A stretch of DNA of 64,000 nucleotides from Herpetosiphon geysericola (GTDB lineage: Bacteria > Chloroflexota > Chloroflexia > Chloroflexales > Herpetosiphonaceae): the NCBI RefSeq assembly GCF_001306135.1, contig NZ_LGKP01000035.1, positions 124,001 to 188,000 on the forward strand. The letters are read 5' to 3'. The notes under the pieces are model-generated. The model was given only the letters and a program-made list of their open reading frames with translations, did not search any database and was not told the origin of the DNA. Positions 8,232 through 15,948 of the stretch are shown here, in pieces. Each line of letters starts with the position of its first letter. Positions within the stretch are counted from its first letter, which is position 1. The position numbers and the translations under genes were made by a program.

Positions 8232-9356
8232 TTAGCGGCCTGGGCGGGCGCCAACTTGGACTTGCACGTCGCGGGTGCGGCCACCACCCTCGGCCACCGA
8301 GACCGTAATCCGATCGCCTGGCTTGGTGGTTAGCTCCAAGATTGCAATCACATCGCCCGATTCGAGCACTGCTTGGCCATTGATTGCCACAATTACATCG
8401 CCAACTTGCAAACCAGCTTGAGCAGCAGGCCCTTCGTAGAGTTGGGTAATGACAACGCCTTTGCTTGGCAGGTTATTGGCTTCAGCAAAGTAGCTATCGG
8501 CACTGGCCAAGGCTGCGCCCAAGAACGGGTGGGTATAGCTGCCATCACGAATAATTGCTGGCGCAACCAGCTTGACCAAATTGGCTGGCACTGCAAAGCC
8601 CAAGCCGATGTTTGCACCACGGCCTGATGGGTCGAGAATAAAGGTATTGACCCCAATCACTTGGCCTTGGCTATTGAACAACGGCCCACCAGAATTGCCT
8701 GGGTTAATCGCTGCGTCGGTTTGCAAAACGCCGGGGATTGAGAATGTGCTGCCACCACCTTCATTCTTGGCCCCGCGAATTGCGCTGATAATCCCTGCGG
8801 TGGCCGTGCGATTTTCGCCATAGGGATTGCCAATTGCCACCACCACATCGCCAACTTGAATCGCTGACGAATCGCCAAATTCGACAGGCACTAAGATGTT
8901 GGGGTTTGGATTGCGCACTTTAATCACTGCCAAATCCGAATCGCTATCGATCCCAACCAAATCGGCAATTGCTGCTTCGCCATCGATAAAATTGACCAAA
9001 ACGCTGCGGCTGCTGCCGACAACGTGATTATTGGTTACAATATGGCCCTCTTTATCGATCACAAAGCCGGTGCCAAGCGATTCGCCTTGGCTGCTTTGCA
9101 CATCGATGCGCACGACTGAGGGATTACCACGATTGTAGACCGCCCGAATTACATTGCTATACGCATCGACCGAAGCTTGATTGACTGGAATTTGGGCGCC
9201 AGTTGTGGCCTGCGGCACATTCGACGGTACAATGGCCGCATCGGCGACGCTTGGCCGCGCGGTTGGCGATTGAGTAACCACATCACAACTGACCATCAAC
9301 AACATTCCCAGCAAAATGCCACTTAACATCCAGCCTAAGCGATCACGAAGCTGCAT
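8232..9356 (-). CDS. HtrA/DegP-type S1C serine protease, lipoprotein
   Basis: The 374-residue protease degrades or processes misfolded envelope proteins outside the membrane. The N-terminus has a signal peptide ending in a lipobox-like LLMVSC (Cys near 24), then a low-complexity linker to about 60. The catalytic triad is visible: His in IVTNNHVVGS, Asp in DSDSDLAVIKV, Ser in NPGNSGGPLFN. A single C-terminal PDZ domain holds KGVVITQLYEGPAAQAGL and GDVIVAINGQ. The start is supported by GGAGG seven bases before the ATG. The gene is divergent from the YczE-like membrane protein and ends in a hairpin terminator. Confidence 0.92.
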   Translation of the reverse strand: MQLRDRLGWMLSGILLGMLLMVSCDVVTQSPTARPSVADAAIVPSNVPQATTGAQIPVNQASVDAYSNVIRAVYNRGNPSVVRIDVQSSQGESLGTGFVIDKEGHIVTNNHVVGSSRSVLVNFIDGEAAIADLVGIDSDSDLAVIKVRNPNPNILVPVEFGDSSAIQVGDVVVAIGNPYGENRTATAGIISAIRGAKNEGGGSTFSIPGVLQTDAAINPGNSGGPLFNSQGQVIGVNTFILDPSGRGANIGLGFAVPANLVKLVAPAIIRDGSYTHPFLGAALASADSYFAEANNLPSKGVVITQLYEGPAAQAGLQVGDVIVAINGQAVLESGDVIAILELTTKPGDRITVSVAEGGGRTRDVQVQVGARPGR

Positions 9357-9440
9357 ACAACCTCCAAAAAATCTAGTCCAATTTGGAACCTACGCCGAGT
9401 ATAGCAAAAGCAGCGCCATCCTCCTACAGATAAAGTTCGG

Positions 9441-9446
9441 TATAAT
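9441..9446 (+). promoter_or_regulatory. possible -10 box
   Basis: A perfect TATAAT lies in the divergent gap about 95 bases before the preferred start at 9542. The -35 region is weak. Confidence 0.4.
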
Positions 9447-9541
9447 TGTCCTGATCCATGTTTGGTGATTGTCACTCGTTGTCGCTAGGACAATCTGTTA
9501 AAACACATGCTATTGGATTATTGCTCCACAAGGATGGCTCT

Positions 9542-10219
9542 ATGTTTGGTTCATTTCTCGCCCGTCACTTCGATTTTCGGCCAGTTGCTGCCCGCCAATG
9601 GGTTCAATTGATCTTTGGCTTGAGCATGTATGGCCTGGCAATTAGCTTTATGATGCAGAGCCAGTTTGGGTTGGGGCCGTGGGATCTCTTTCATCAAGGG
9701 ATTAACAAACTGACTGGCCTGAAAGTCGGTTTGGTCAGCGAATTGGTTGGCTTTGGTTTGATGGCAATCTTGCTGCTGGTTGATATTCGCTTTGGCTGGG
9801 GTACGATTAGCAACATCATTTTAATTGGCTTGGTCACTGATTTAACCATGCCTTTGATTCCTGTTGTATCAACATGGCCATGGCAATTGGGCTACTACCT
9901 GCTGGCGTTGCTGCTGTGTGGCATTGGCATCGGAGCCTATATTGGGGCCAATATGGGTGCTGGCCCACGCGATAGCTTTATGCTGTTTTTGGTGCGGCGT
10001 TTCAACTGGCCAGTGCGCCATGTCCGAACTGGCATTGAGCTTTCGGTGCTCTTTTTGGGCTGGATCATGGGTGGCGATGTTGGCTGGGGAACGTTGCTGT
10101 TTGCGGTGAGCATCGGCCCGGCGGTGCAATGGGGGCTGAAATTGTTCAAGGCCTTGCCACATTCAGCCAAACCTGAGCCTGTTGCTGCTGAGCCAGCCGA
10201 AGTTGCACCGTCGGTCTAA
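9542..10219 (+). CDS. YczE/YyaS/YitT-type integral membrane protein
   Basis: The protein has 225 residues and five to six hydrophobic helices. The repeated signatures QFGLGPWDLFHQG and GANMGAGPRDSFML are the duplicated glycine-rich loops characteristic of the YczE family. Its molecular function is not established. ATG 9542 is preferred to ATG 9458. It has AAGGA seven bases upstream, and 9458 would sit only about 12 bases after the TATAAT box. The tail after residue 210 is Ala/Pro/Glu-rich. Confidence 0.82.
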   Translation: MFGSFLARHFDFRPVAARQWVQLIFGLSMYGLAISFMMQSQFGLGPWDLFHQGINKLTGLKVGLVSELVGFGLMAILLLVDIRFGWGTISNIILIGLVTDLTMPLIPVVSTWPWQLGYYLLALLLCGIGIGAYIGANMGAGPRDSFMLFLVRRFNWPVRHVRTGIELSVLFLGWIMGGDVGWGTLLFAVSIGPAVQWGLKLFKALPHSAKPEPVAAEPAEVAPSV

Positions 10220-10280
10220 GATTTAGGTTACGTTATTTTGGTTTTTAGCCAAATCGTTGCTTATCAGAAATCGGCGTGTT

Positions 10281-10336
10281 CACCACCCTTCCGTCCCGCC
10301 TCAAGGCGGGAGACGCAGGGGTTTTCAGCCCCTGCA
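10281..10336 (-). repeat. double-hairpin REP-like element, copy 1
   Basis: Two adjacent hairpins. CCCGCC-TCAA-GGCGGG lies at 10295-10310, and GCAGGGG-7 nt-CCCCTGC at 10315-10335. An ACCACCCTT flank precedes them. The reverse complement aligns along its whole length with the element at 48569-48625. It sits downstream of the plus-strand membrane gene and downstream of scpB's end. Confidence 0.8.
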
Positions 10337-10432
10337 CCCCAAATATTTAAGCGGTGGAATGTTGAAGTTGATTCTGTCGCCCCAATTGCTTCCCTTTGCA
10401 ATCTTCGGGGTTGTCATTTTCTGACCCCTAGC

Positions 10433-10560
10433 CCATAGCATTTGAGGTTCAGGGGTCGGGGGCTGGGGATCAGTATCCCGTGCTGTGCCACCCTTTGTTG
10501 CCAACCCCAATGATTCTCCGATATCCAACAGCCTATAGCCTATAGACTTAGTTTCATGCG
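10433..10560. repeat. 7-mer repeat tract
   Basis: Degenerate 7-bp units: CCCATAG, GGGGTCG/GGGGCTG/GGGATCA and GCCTATA-type copies (about 10530-10550). The rest of the 10220-10603 gap holds the double-hairpin element and no gene that I can support. Confidence 0.65.
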
Positions 10561-10603
10561 CTTCGTGGTTGCCGTTTTTCTGACCCCTAGCCCCTTGGAC
10601 GAC

Positions 10604-11419
10604 TCAAAACAGCCGTTCTTGGGCTGCATCTGGGTCAACTGGGGCTTGGCGCTCAAAATTAAAGGCTGGCAATTCAGCGAGGCTGGTAATGCCAAAAATA
10701 TGCAAAAATTGGCTGGTTGTGCCATAGAGCACTGGGCGGCCAAGCGTTTCTGCGCGACCAACCTCGTAGATTAGCTCACGCGCCAAGAGCGAACGCACCA
10801 CGCCACTCGAATCAACTCCACGAATTGCTTCAAGCCCAGCCCGCGTGACTGGCTGACGATAGGCGATAATCGCCAAAACCTCAAGCGCTGCTGGGGAGAG
10901 TTTTTGCGGTTGGCTCACGCCTAAAAAACGTTCGAGGGCGCTGGTAGCTTCGGGCGCGCTGACCAACTGCAAGGTGCCAGCTTGATCTTGCAAGCGAATG
11001 CCGCGCCCAATGAAGCGTTGGCGCAAGTCGGCAATCAGCAATGGCAAATCTTGCTCGCGCAATTCAAGCGCTTTGGCCAAGGTTGCATATTCAACCGCAT
11101 CGCCAGCCACAAACAGCACAGCTTCGGCGCGCAGCAACAAATCGGGGTGTAAATGCTCAGGGCTTGGACTTGGATCAGGGCTTGATTGATCGATCTGCTC
11201 GATCAATGCTGTTGGCTCAGCAAGCGGCTCATCAACGCCAACATCGGCTGCAAGCTCAGGCTGATCGGTTGCGGTGCTAAGCATAGGTGGTTCTTGATCT
11301 ACATTCATGGCTACATGGCTTGCTGATTTGGCGAAGTGTTGAACCAAACGGGCAATCACCAAGCCAAACAGCTTGAGCCAACGGCGCAGCATAGTTTGGC
11401 TTGGTGATTGCCCGCTCAT
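10604..11419 (-). CDS. scpB: chromosome segregation and condensation protein ScpB
   Basis: ScpB dimers bind the ScpA kleisin and SMC to form the bacterial condensin. The recognisable winged-helix pair runs from about residue 92 to the end: LLRAEAVLFVAGDAVE opens the first domain, and LSPAALEVLAIIAYRQPVT, IRGVDSSGVVRSLL and GRPVLYGTTSQFL mark the second. About 90 extra N-terminal residues, rich in Pro, Glu and Asp, precede it. A later start such as the Met before NVDQEPPM is possible. The first ATG is 5 bp after the SdhB-like stop and has no clear binding site, so translation may be coupled. ScpA is not next to it. Confidence 0.9.
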   Translation of the reverse strand: MSGQSPSQTMLRRWLKLFGLVIARLVQHFAKSASHVAMNVDQEPPMLSTATDQPELAADVGVDEPLAEPTALIEQIDQSSPDPSPSPEHLHPDLLLRAEAVLFVAGDAVEYATLAKALELREQDLPLLIADLRQRFIGRGIRLQDQAGTLQLVSAPEATSALERFLGVSQPQKLSPAALEVLAIIAYRQPVTRAGLEAIRGVDSSGVVRSLLARELIYEVGRAETLGRPVLYGTTSQFLHIFGITSLAELPAFNFERQAPVDPDAAQERLF

Positions 11420-11424
11420 GCAAT

Positions 11425-12177
11425 TTAGATAGTTGCTTCGGTGCGAGCAACTTTAACTTCAATCCGCCCAAGGCCGATCTTGTTAAGCATGATTTTGCGC
11501 TTGAGAGCTTGAATGTTCTCGCCGTTTGGAATGGCTTTGGGACATTCCGAGCAGTTGAAAATGGTGTGACAGCGCCAAACCCCAGTTTCCGAGCCAACGA
11601 TCTCTAAGCGCGCCTTAATCGCGGTATCGCGTGAATCTTCGACAAAGCGATAGGCGCGGGTCAAGGCCGATGGACCGTAGTATTCGCCGTTGCTCCAGTG
11701 AACTGGGCAGGCAGAGGTACAGCAGCCACATTGGTTGCAGGTTGCAGCCAAGGCGATGCGGTTGGCATCTTTGGGGCTTTGCAAGCGCTCTTTGCCATCT
11801 TCTGGCTTGGCAATGTCGGTCACCAAGTAGGGCAACATCACTGCATCTTTGGCAAAGAACGAATCGAAATCCACAACCAAATCGCGAATGACGGGGAAGC
11901 CAGGCAATGGTCCCAAGGCAACTTCGCTGGTGTTCAAGCCCATAACGCGGGTGGTCGAAGCCAAACGATTGCGCCCATTGACCATCATGCCACAGCTGCC
12001 ATCGATGCCCGATTGCGAGCCACGCCGAAACGCCAACGTGCCATCTTGCTCTTCTTTGATAATGTTCAAAGCATCAAGAATCGTGGTATACGGCGTTACC
12101 TCGACGTGGTAGATCTGATATTTTGCGGTAAAATCGGTGGCAGCATCGAAGCGTGGCACACGAAAAGTTACTTTCAT
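11425..12177 (-). CDS. succinate dehydrogenase iron-sulfur subunit-like protein with altered [2Fe-2S] site
   Basis: A 250-residue SdhB/FrdB homologue that would pass electrons from the flavoprotein to the membrane subunits. The C-terminal domain has CNQCGCCTSACPV for the [4Fe-4S] cluster. It also has CHTIFNCSECPK where the family usually has one more residue between the last two cysteines. The N-terminal plant-ferredoxin-like domain keeps the frame of the [2Fe-2S] loop. By alignment with E. coli SdhB the positions of Cys55, Cys60 and Cys75 are Ser54, Asp59 and Ser74; only Cys62 (E. coli Asp63) remains. I checked this in the DNA. GGAG eight bases upstream supports the ATG. It lies 28 bp after the SdhA-like gene. 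Confidence 0.85.
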   Translation of the reverse strand: MKVTFRVPRFDAATDFTAKYQIYHVEVTPYTTILDALNIIKEEQDGTLAFRRGSQSGIDGSCGMMVNGRNRLASTTRVMGLNTSEVALGPLPGFPVIRDLVVDFDSFFAKDAVMLPYLVTDIAKPEDGKERLQSPKDANRIALAATCNQCGCCTSACPVHWSNGEYYGPSALTRAYRFVEDSRDTAIKARLEIVGSETGVWRCHTIFNCSECPKAIPNGENIQALKRKIMLNKIGLGRIEVKVARTEATI

Positions 12178-12205
12178 TGAAACTACTCCACTAGGTTTCT
12201 AGCGC

Positions 12206-13696
12206 TTAGAGCGCAGCCACGCTTGCTTTTGCCACAGCGTCGGCCACATCAAGCAGCCGATCAAGCTCTAGGGCTTCGAGCAATTCAGTATTAAAGCGGC
12301 GATTTTTATCGTGCAAGCCAATTTGGCCAAACTGGTCGCGCAGGCTATGCACAAAGCCAACCTGTTGCTCATTGCTGGCGCTTTGGCTGCTAAAGGCGTG
12401 GCGCAGGTTTTTGCGCACCAAGCCAAGTTTATGTGCGCCTTTTTGACCAAACAAGCCTTCGATTTCATCGCTGGCGTTGCTGGTGGCGTAGCTTGGCACA
12501 TTGCCATAGACGGCTGCGCCAAGGTTGGCGGCAATTGCTGCGCCTGCCAATTTGGCAAACACCACAGCGGCGGCCAATTCGTTGCCAGGCAAAGCTTGCT
12601 CGCCATGGACGCCGTTATTGGCACAGGCGCCAACAGCATACAAGCCTTCGAAGCCTGCAACGCTGCCGTTGAGGTCGGTTGGCAAGCCGCCGAGCGTCGC
12701 TTGTTGGGTTGGCTTGACTGGAATCAAATCGTGCTTGGGGTTTACGCCAGCGAAATCTTCGGCGTAATCCAACACATGTGGGTAGCGCTCGCGAATTTGG
12801 CTGGTTGGCAGATGCCGAACATCAAGCCATACATGGCCATCAACGCCATTGCCAGCGGCAATTTCTGCATTGATTGCAGCGGTCACAAGCTCCAAGCTCG
12901 CTAGCTCGTTGGTAAAGCGCTTTTCGGCAGCGTTAAGCAGATGAGCGCCATCAGCCAACACTCGTTCGTTGATAATCAAGCCAGTGTTGGCCACGCCTAA
13001 CGGATGGAAACTGACCAGATCCATGCCCGTTAAGTTGATGCCAGCGCGCAAAGCGGCGGCATGGCCATCGCCAGTTGAGGCATACGAATCTGCTGAATTA
13101 GCGTAGAGTTGGCCATAGCTGCCCGTTGCCAACACCGTTACTTTGGCATTGATAACGTTAATTTCGCTGCTACGAATATCGAGCACGCTCACGCCGCGCA
13201 CGTTTTTGCCATCGACCACCAAGCCCAGCATAAACTGCTCGGGATAGACTTGGATGCCAAAGCGCACAATTTCGCCATACAACGTGGTGACAATCGCATG
13301 GCCAGTTTGATCGCCAGCGTTGGCCAAGCGAGGTTGGCTATGGCCATAGGCTGGTTGTTGGGCAATGCGGCCAGTCTTCAAGCGGCTAAATGGCAAGCCC
13401 ATGTGCTCCAATTCGTACACAGCAGCGGGAGCTAGCTCGCACAGCGCTTTGACAGCGGCGGCATTATTGCTCTTGCCATAAGCCAGCGTATCGCTGATAT
13501 GGGCTTCGACGCTATCGGCGCTGCTATTGCCTAATGCGGCAGCAATGCCAGTGCGTTCGACTACCGAAGCGGCGCGCACCGGATATTGTTTGGTGACAAT
13601 CGCTACATTGGCTTGCGGCGCAGTGCGTTTAATTTCAAGGGCGCAGCGCATCCCAGCGATTCCACTGCCAACCACAATTACATCATGCTGAATCAC
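12206..13696 (-). CDS. succinate dehydrogenase flavoprotein-like protein lacking catalytic residues
   Basis: The protein has 496 residues; family members usually have 570-600. The FAD-binding VIVVGSGIAGMRCALEI and the late GLYAVGACANNGVHG segment place it clearly in the SdhA/FrdA family. By hand alignment with E. coli SdhA, the FAD-linking His is Ala (about residue 43) and the substrate His in SFHPLG is kept (231). The proton-shuttle Arg is Leu (247), the second substrate His is Gln (332) and the late substrate Arg is Ala (368). The conserved ESRGAH-type C-terminal tail is missing. GTG 13696 is chosen as start because AAGGAG lies eight bases upstream. GTG 13703-13705 touches the binding site. 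Confidence 0.88.
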   Translation of the reverse strand: MIQHDVIVVGSGIAGMRCALEIKRTAPQANVAIVTKQYPVRAASVVERTGIAAALGNSSADSVEAHISDTLAYGKSNNAAAVKALCELAPAAVYELEHMGLPFSRLKTGRIAQQPAYGHSQPRLANAGDQTGHAIVTTLYGEIVRFGIQVYPEQFMLGLVVDGKNVRGVSVLDIRSSEINVINAKVTVLATGSYGQLYANSADSYASTGDGHAAALRAGINLTGMDLVSFHPLGVANTGLIINERVLADGAHLLNAAEKRFTNELASLELVTAAINAEIAAGNGVDGHVWLDVRHLPTSQIRERYPHVLDYAEDFAGVNPKHDLIPVKPTQQATLGGLPTDLNGSVAGFEGLYAVGACANNGVHGEQALPGNELAAAVVFAKLAGAAIAANLGAAVYGNVPSYATSNASDEIEGLFGQKGAHKLGLVRKNLRHAFSSQSASNEQQVGFVHSLRDQFGQIGLHDKNRRFNTELLEALELDRLLDVADAVAKASVAAL

Positions 13697-13708
13697 AGAC
13701 GACACTCC

Positions 13709-14110
13709 TTATGCCAAAGCCCACAACGTCCAGAACCCCAAAATTGCTCCGGCGATACCCAAGACAATCAACACAAAGTTGACCGTATGGCGCACAGCGC
13801 TATTGGTTGTCCAGTCGTAGATGACATTGCGAAAGCCGTTTAAGCCGTGAAACAGCGCACACAGTAACAACAACCCTTCGTTGAGCACATACCACAGTGG
13901 AAATGCGCGGAAGGTTTCACGAGCGCCTTCATAGGTCAGCACTGGTGTATCTAGCTTGGTGAAATAGGTAAAATACAGGTGGATTGGCAAAAACAGCAAC
14001 AAGCCATACGAAGAAAGGCGTTGCAAAATCCACAACAGCGTGCCCGCACCAGGTTCTACTTTAACCTTTTGCGCGCGGCTTGTAACGCTGATAACGTCTC
14101 GGTGCACCAT
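13709..14110 (-). CDS. succinate dehydrogenase membrane anchor subunit-like protein (SdhD position)
   Basis: A 133-residue protein with three hydrophobic helices (about 30-50, 75-95 and 107-128). The motif ALFHGLNGFRNVIYDW is the conserved anchor-subunit signature, with a histidine that ligates haem b in the family and a DW/DY pair near the quinone site. ATG 14110 has AAGGA nine bases upstream; the open frame upstream of it overlaps the previous gene and lacks a binding site. It sits between the SdhC-like gene (22 bp gap) and the SdhA-like gene (12 bp gap). Confidence 0.85.
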   Translation of the reverse strand: MVHRDVISVTSRAQKVKVEPGAGTLLWILQRLSSYGLLLFLPIHLYFTYFTKLDTPVLTYEGARETFRAFPLWYVLNEGLLLLCALFHGLNGFRNVIYDWTTNSAVRHTVNFVLIVLGIAGAILGFWTLWALA

Positions 14111-14132
14111 TGAAGCGATTCCTTTCCAGCCG

Positions 14133-14528
14133 TTATGCCGCGATATTGGCAATAATCTTAATAAAGAGCAGCACAAACAGCGCTACTGTCAAGACCAACG
14201 AAAGCCAGAATGAGGCGCGTTGGAAGCGCGCGCCAATGCCAGCCTCAAGGGTCAAAACCCGCAAGCCAGTCAGGGCATGCAACACCACCATCGCCACAAC
14301 CACGGCATGGGTAATATGCCAAAAGGTTGTGTTATACGCTGCCATCGCCGTGTTGAAGGCCGCCGCAGCGGTGCCAGCAGGTTCGTCGCTGGTGCGAATA
14401 ACCGTGCTCAATTCCCAAATGTACGTCAGCATATACACCGTGAGCAACAAGCCCGAAAAACGGAGTAAAATGCGCGCTAGATACGAGGCACTCGTTTGAT
14501 AACGGTCCAAAATCGTGCGAGTGGACAC
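14133..14528 (-). CDS. succinate dehydrogenase membrane anchor subunit-like protein (SdhC position)
   Basis: A 131-residue protein with three helices (about 18-38, 68-92 and 107-128). VVLHALTGLRVL in the second helix supplies the histidine expected to bind haem b. A charged/polar loop of about 25 residues separates helices one and two. The GTG start at 14528 has an excellent AAGGAGG four bases upstream. It is the first of the four complex-II-like genes and lies 30 bp after the PLP enzyme gene on the same strand. Confidence 0.85.
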   Translation of the reverse strand: MSTRTILDRYQTSASYLARILLRFSGLLLTVYMLTYIWELSTVIRTSDEPAGTAAAAFNTAMAAYNTTFWHITHAVVVAMVVLHALTGLRVLTLEAGIGARFQRASFWLSLVLTVALFVLLFIKIIANIAA

Positions 14529-14558
14529 GTAACCTCCTTATTGATGCTGAATTCCAAA

Positions 14559-15713
14559 TTACTGGCTGAGAGCCTGTAAGCGTTCCACAAAAAGATCAAG
14601 CTCTGCTTCTACGGTATAGAAAAATGGCGATACCCGCACATGGCCAGGCCGATGATCAACGATAATCCCCTGCTCAGCCAAGGCGGCCACTAGCTTGGCA
14701 TGCTCGGCACTTTGGATCATTACGATCCCTGCATGCTGCTGTGGGTCGCCAGCAATAGTTAATTGATAGCCTGCATCGCGTAGCTTGGCCACCAAATAGG
14801 CCACTAGCTCGCTGGTGCGTTGCTGAATTGCCGCAACGCCATGCTCAAGGATAATTTGCATGCCTGCATGGCCAGCGTACACCGCCGCCAAGGCTGGCGT
14901 GCCAACCTCAAAGCGCCGCGCATCGGGGGCAAACTCAAAGTTGTTTGGGTCGAAGGCAAATTGGTTGGCATGACCAAACCAGCCAGCAACCGTCGGCTTA
15001 AGCTGCGGAATCAAACTGGGCCGCACATAGCATTCCACAATGCCCGTGCCACCAAGCAGCCACTTCAAGCCCCCAGTCAGGTAGAAATCCAGATCGCTGG
15101 CAACAACATCAACTGGCACTTGGCCCGCCGCCTGATAGCCATCGATCAGACATAACGCGCCTTTGGCATGGGCCAGTTTGGCAATTTCGGCAATTGGCTG
15201 AATCGTGCCACTCGCAAAAAAGACATGCGAGGTTGCTACCAAGGCTGTGCGCTCGTCGATTGCGGCCTCGTAGGCTTCAAGCGGCACATGCACGCCATCG
15301 GGCGAGGGCAACAGCACCACCTCGACCTCAGGATGCGCCAACCATTGATAGGGAATTGTTGGGAAATCAAGAACGGTTGAAATAACCTTGGGCCGCTGGC
15401 GATAATCCAAGGCACTGGCGATTACCGAAAGAGCCACACCAACACTAGGCGCCAAAGCCACCGAGCCAGCAGGCGCGTTGAATAAGCGTTCGGTGCTGGC
15501 GCGTAATCCAGCGCACTCGCCAAGCCAAATCTTATACCAAGCCGAAGCCCCGTACTCTTCCCATAAATCCAAATGCTGATTAACTGCCGAACGTACACGG
15601 GTGCTCAATGCGCCAAGCGAACAGGTATTGAGATAGGTTTTGCGGCTTAAAATCGGGAACTCAGCCCGACTTGCCAACCAATCACGCGGTGCAGTGCTCA
15701 TGGTTGTAAACAC
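14559..15713 (-). CDS. class V PLP-dependent aminotransferase/desulfurase-like enzyme
   Basis: About 384 residues of a fold-type I PLP enzyme. The Schiff-base lysine is in YLTGGLKWLLGG, with the cofactor Asp in LIDGYQAAGQ and the phosphate-binding ATSHVFFASG segment before it. Relatives include cysteine desulfurases, isopenicillin N epimerases and kynureninase. I see no evidence for a specific one, and no clear active-site cysteine loop of the NifS/SufS type. The start is uncertain: GTG 15713 has AGG eight bases upstream, while ATG 15701 and GTG 15722 are also in frame. It is the first gene of a possible transcript through the complex-II-like genes. Confidence 0.8.
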   Translation of the reverse strand: MFTTMSTAPRDWLASRAEFPILSRKTYLNTCSLGALSTRVRSAVNQHLDLWEEYGASAWYKIWLGECAGLRASTERLFNAPAGSVALAPSVGVALSVIASALDYRQRPKVISTVLDFPTIPYQWLAHPEVEVVLLPSPDGVHVPLEAYEAAIDERTALVATSHVFFASGTIQPIAEIAKLAHAKGALCLIDGYQAAGQVPVDVVASDLDFYLTGGLKWLLGGTGIVECYVRPSLIPQLKPTVAGWFGHANQFAFDPNNFEFAPDARRFEVGTPALAAVYAGHAGMQIILEHGVAAIQQRTSELVAYLVAKLRDAGYQLTIAGDPQQHAGIVMIQSAEHAKLVAALAEQGIIVDHRPGHVRVSPFFYTVEAELDLFVERLQALSQ

Positions 15714-15727
15714 AAATATCACCTGCC

Positions 15728-15745
15728 GATCAGAAATTTCTGATC
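15728..15745. promoter_or_regulatory. perfect 18-bp palindrome, candidate operator
   Basis: GATCAGAAATTTCTGATC is perfectly self-complementary and lies directly upstream of the start region of the minus-strand aminotransferase gene. It would suit a dimeric repressor, but no regulator is encoded next to it. Confidence 0.45.
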
Positions 15746-15877
15746 AGAGGCTCGCGAATCAGCAACTCCAGAAACTTGTTTGGATTATAGCGCAGTTTAT
15801 GGGGAGTGTCGAACGCAAATCAATGCCTTGTAATCAGCAATTTTAGCTAATCGGTAGGCTCAACATAAAAAGTGAGA

Positions 15878-15906
15878 TTGGCTAAAAAACAAAATTCTAC
15901 TATGAT
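15878..15906 (+). promoter_or_regulatory. predicted promoter of the restriction-modification genes
   Basis: TTGGCT, a 17-base spacer, then TATGAT, about 40 bases before the methyltransferase ATG. Confidence 0.5.
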
Positions 15907-15948
15907 AGAGACTTAGAACATTGGTGTTTACACGCGAGGCATTGGCTG

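Noticed and set aside
12206-13696. Frameshift or sequencing error as the cause of the missing catalytic residues in the SdhA-like protein
   Set aside because: Alignment to SdhA stays in register on both sides of every changed site, with conserved residues between them, and the partner SdhB shows matching losses.
14110-14499. Open frame on the plus strand opposite sdhC
   Set aside because: It is the antisense of a well-conserved gene with a good start and motifs.
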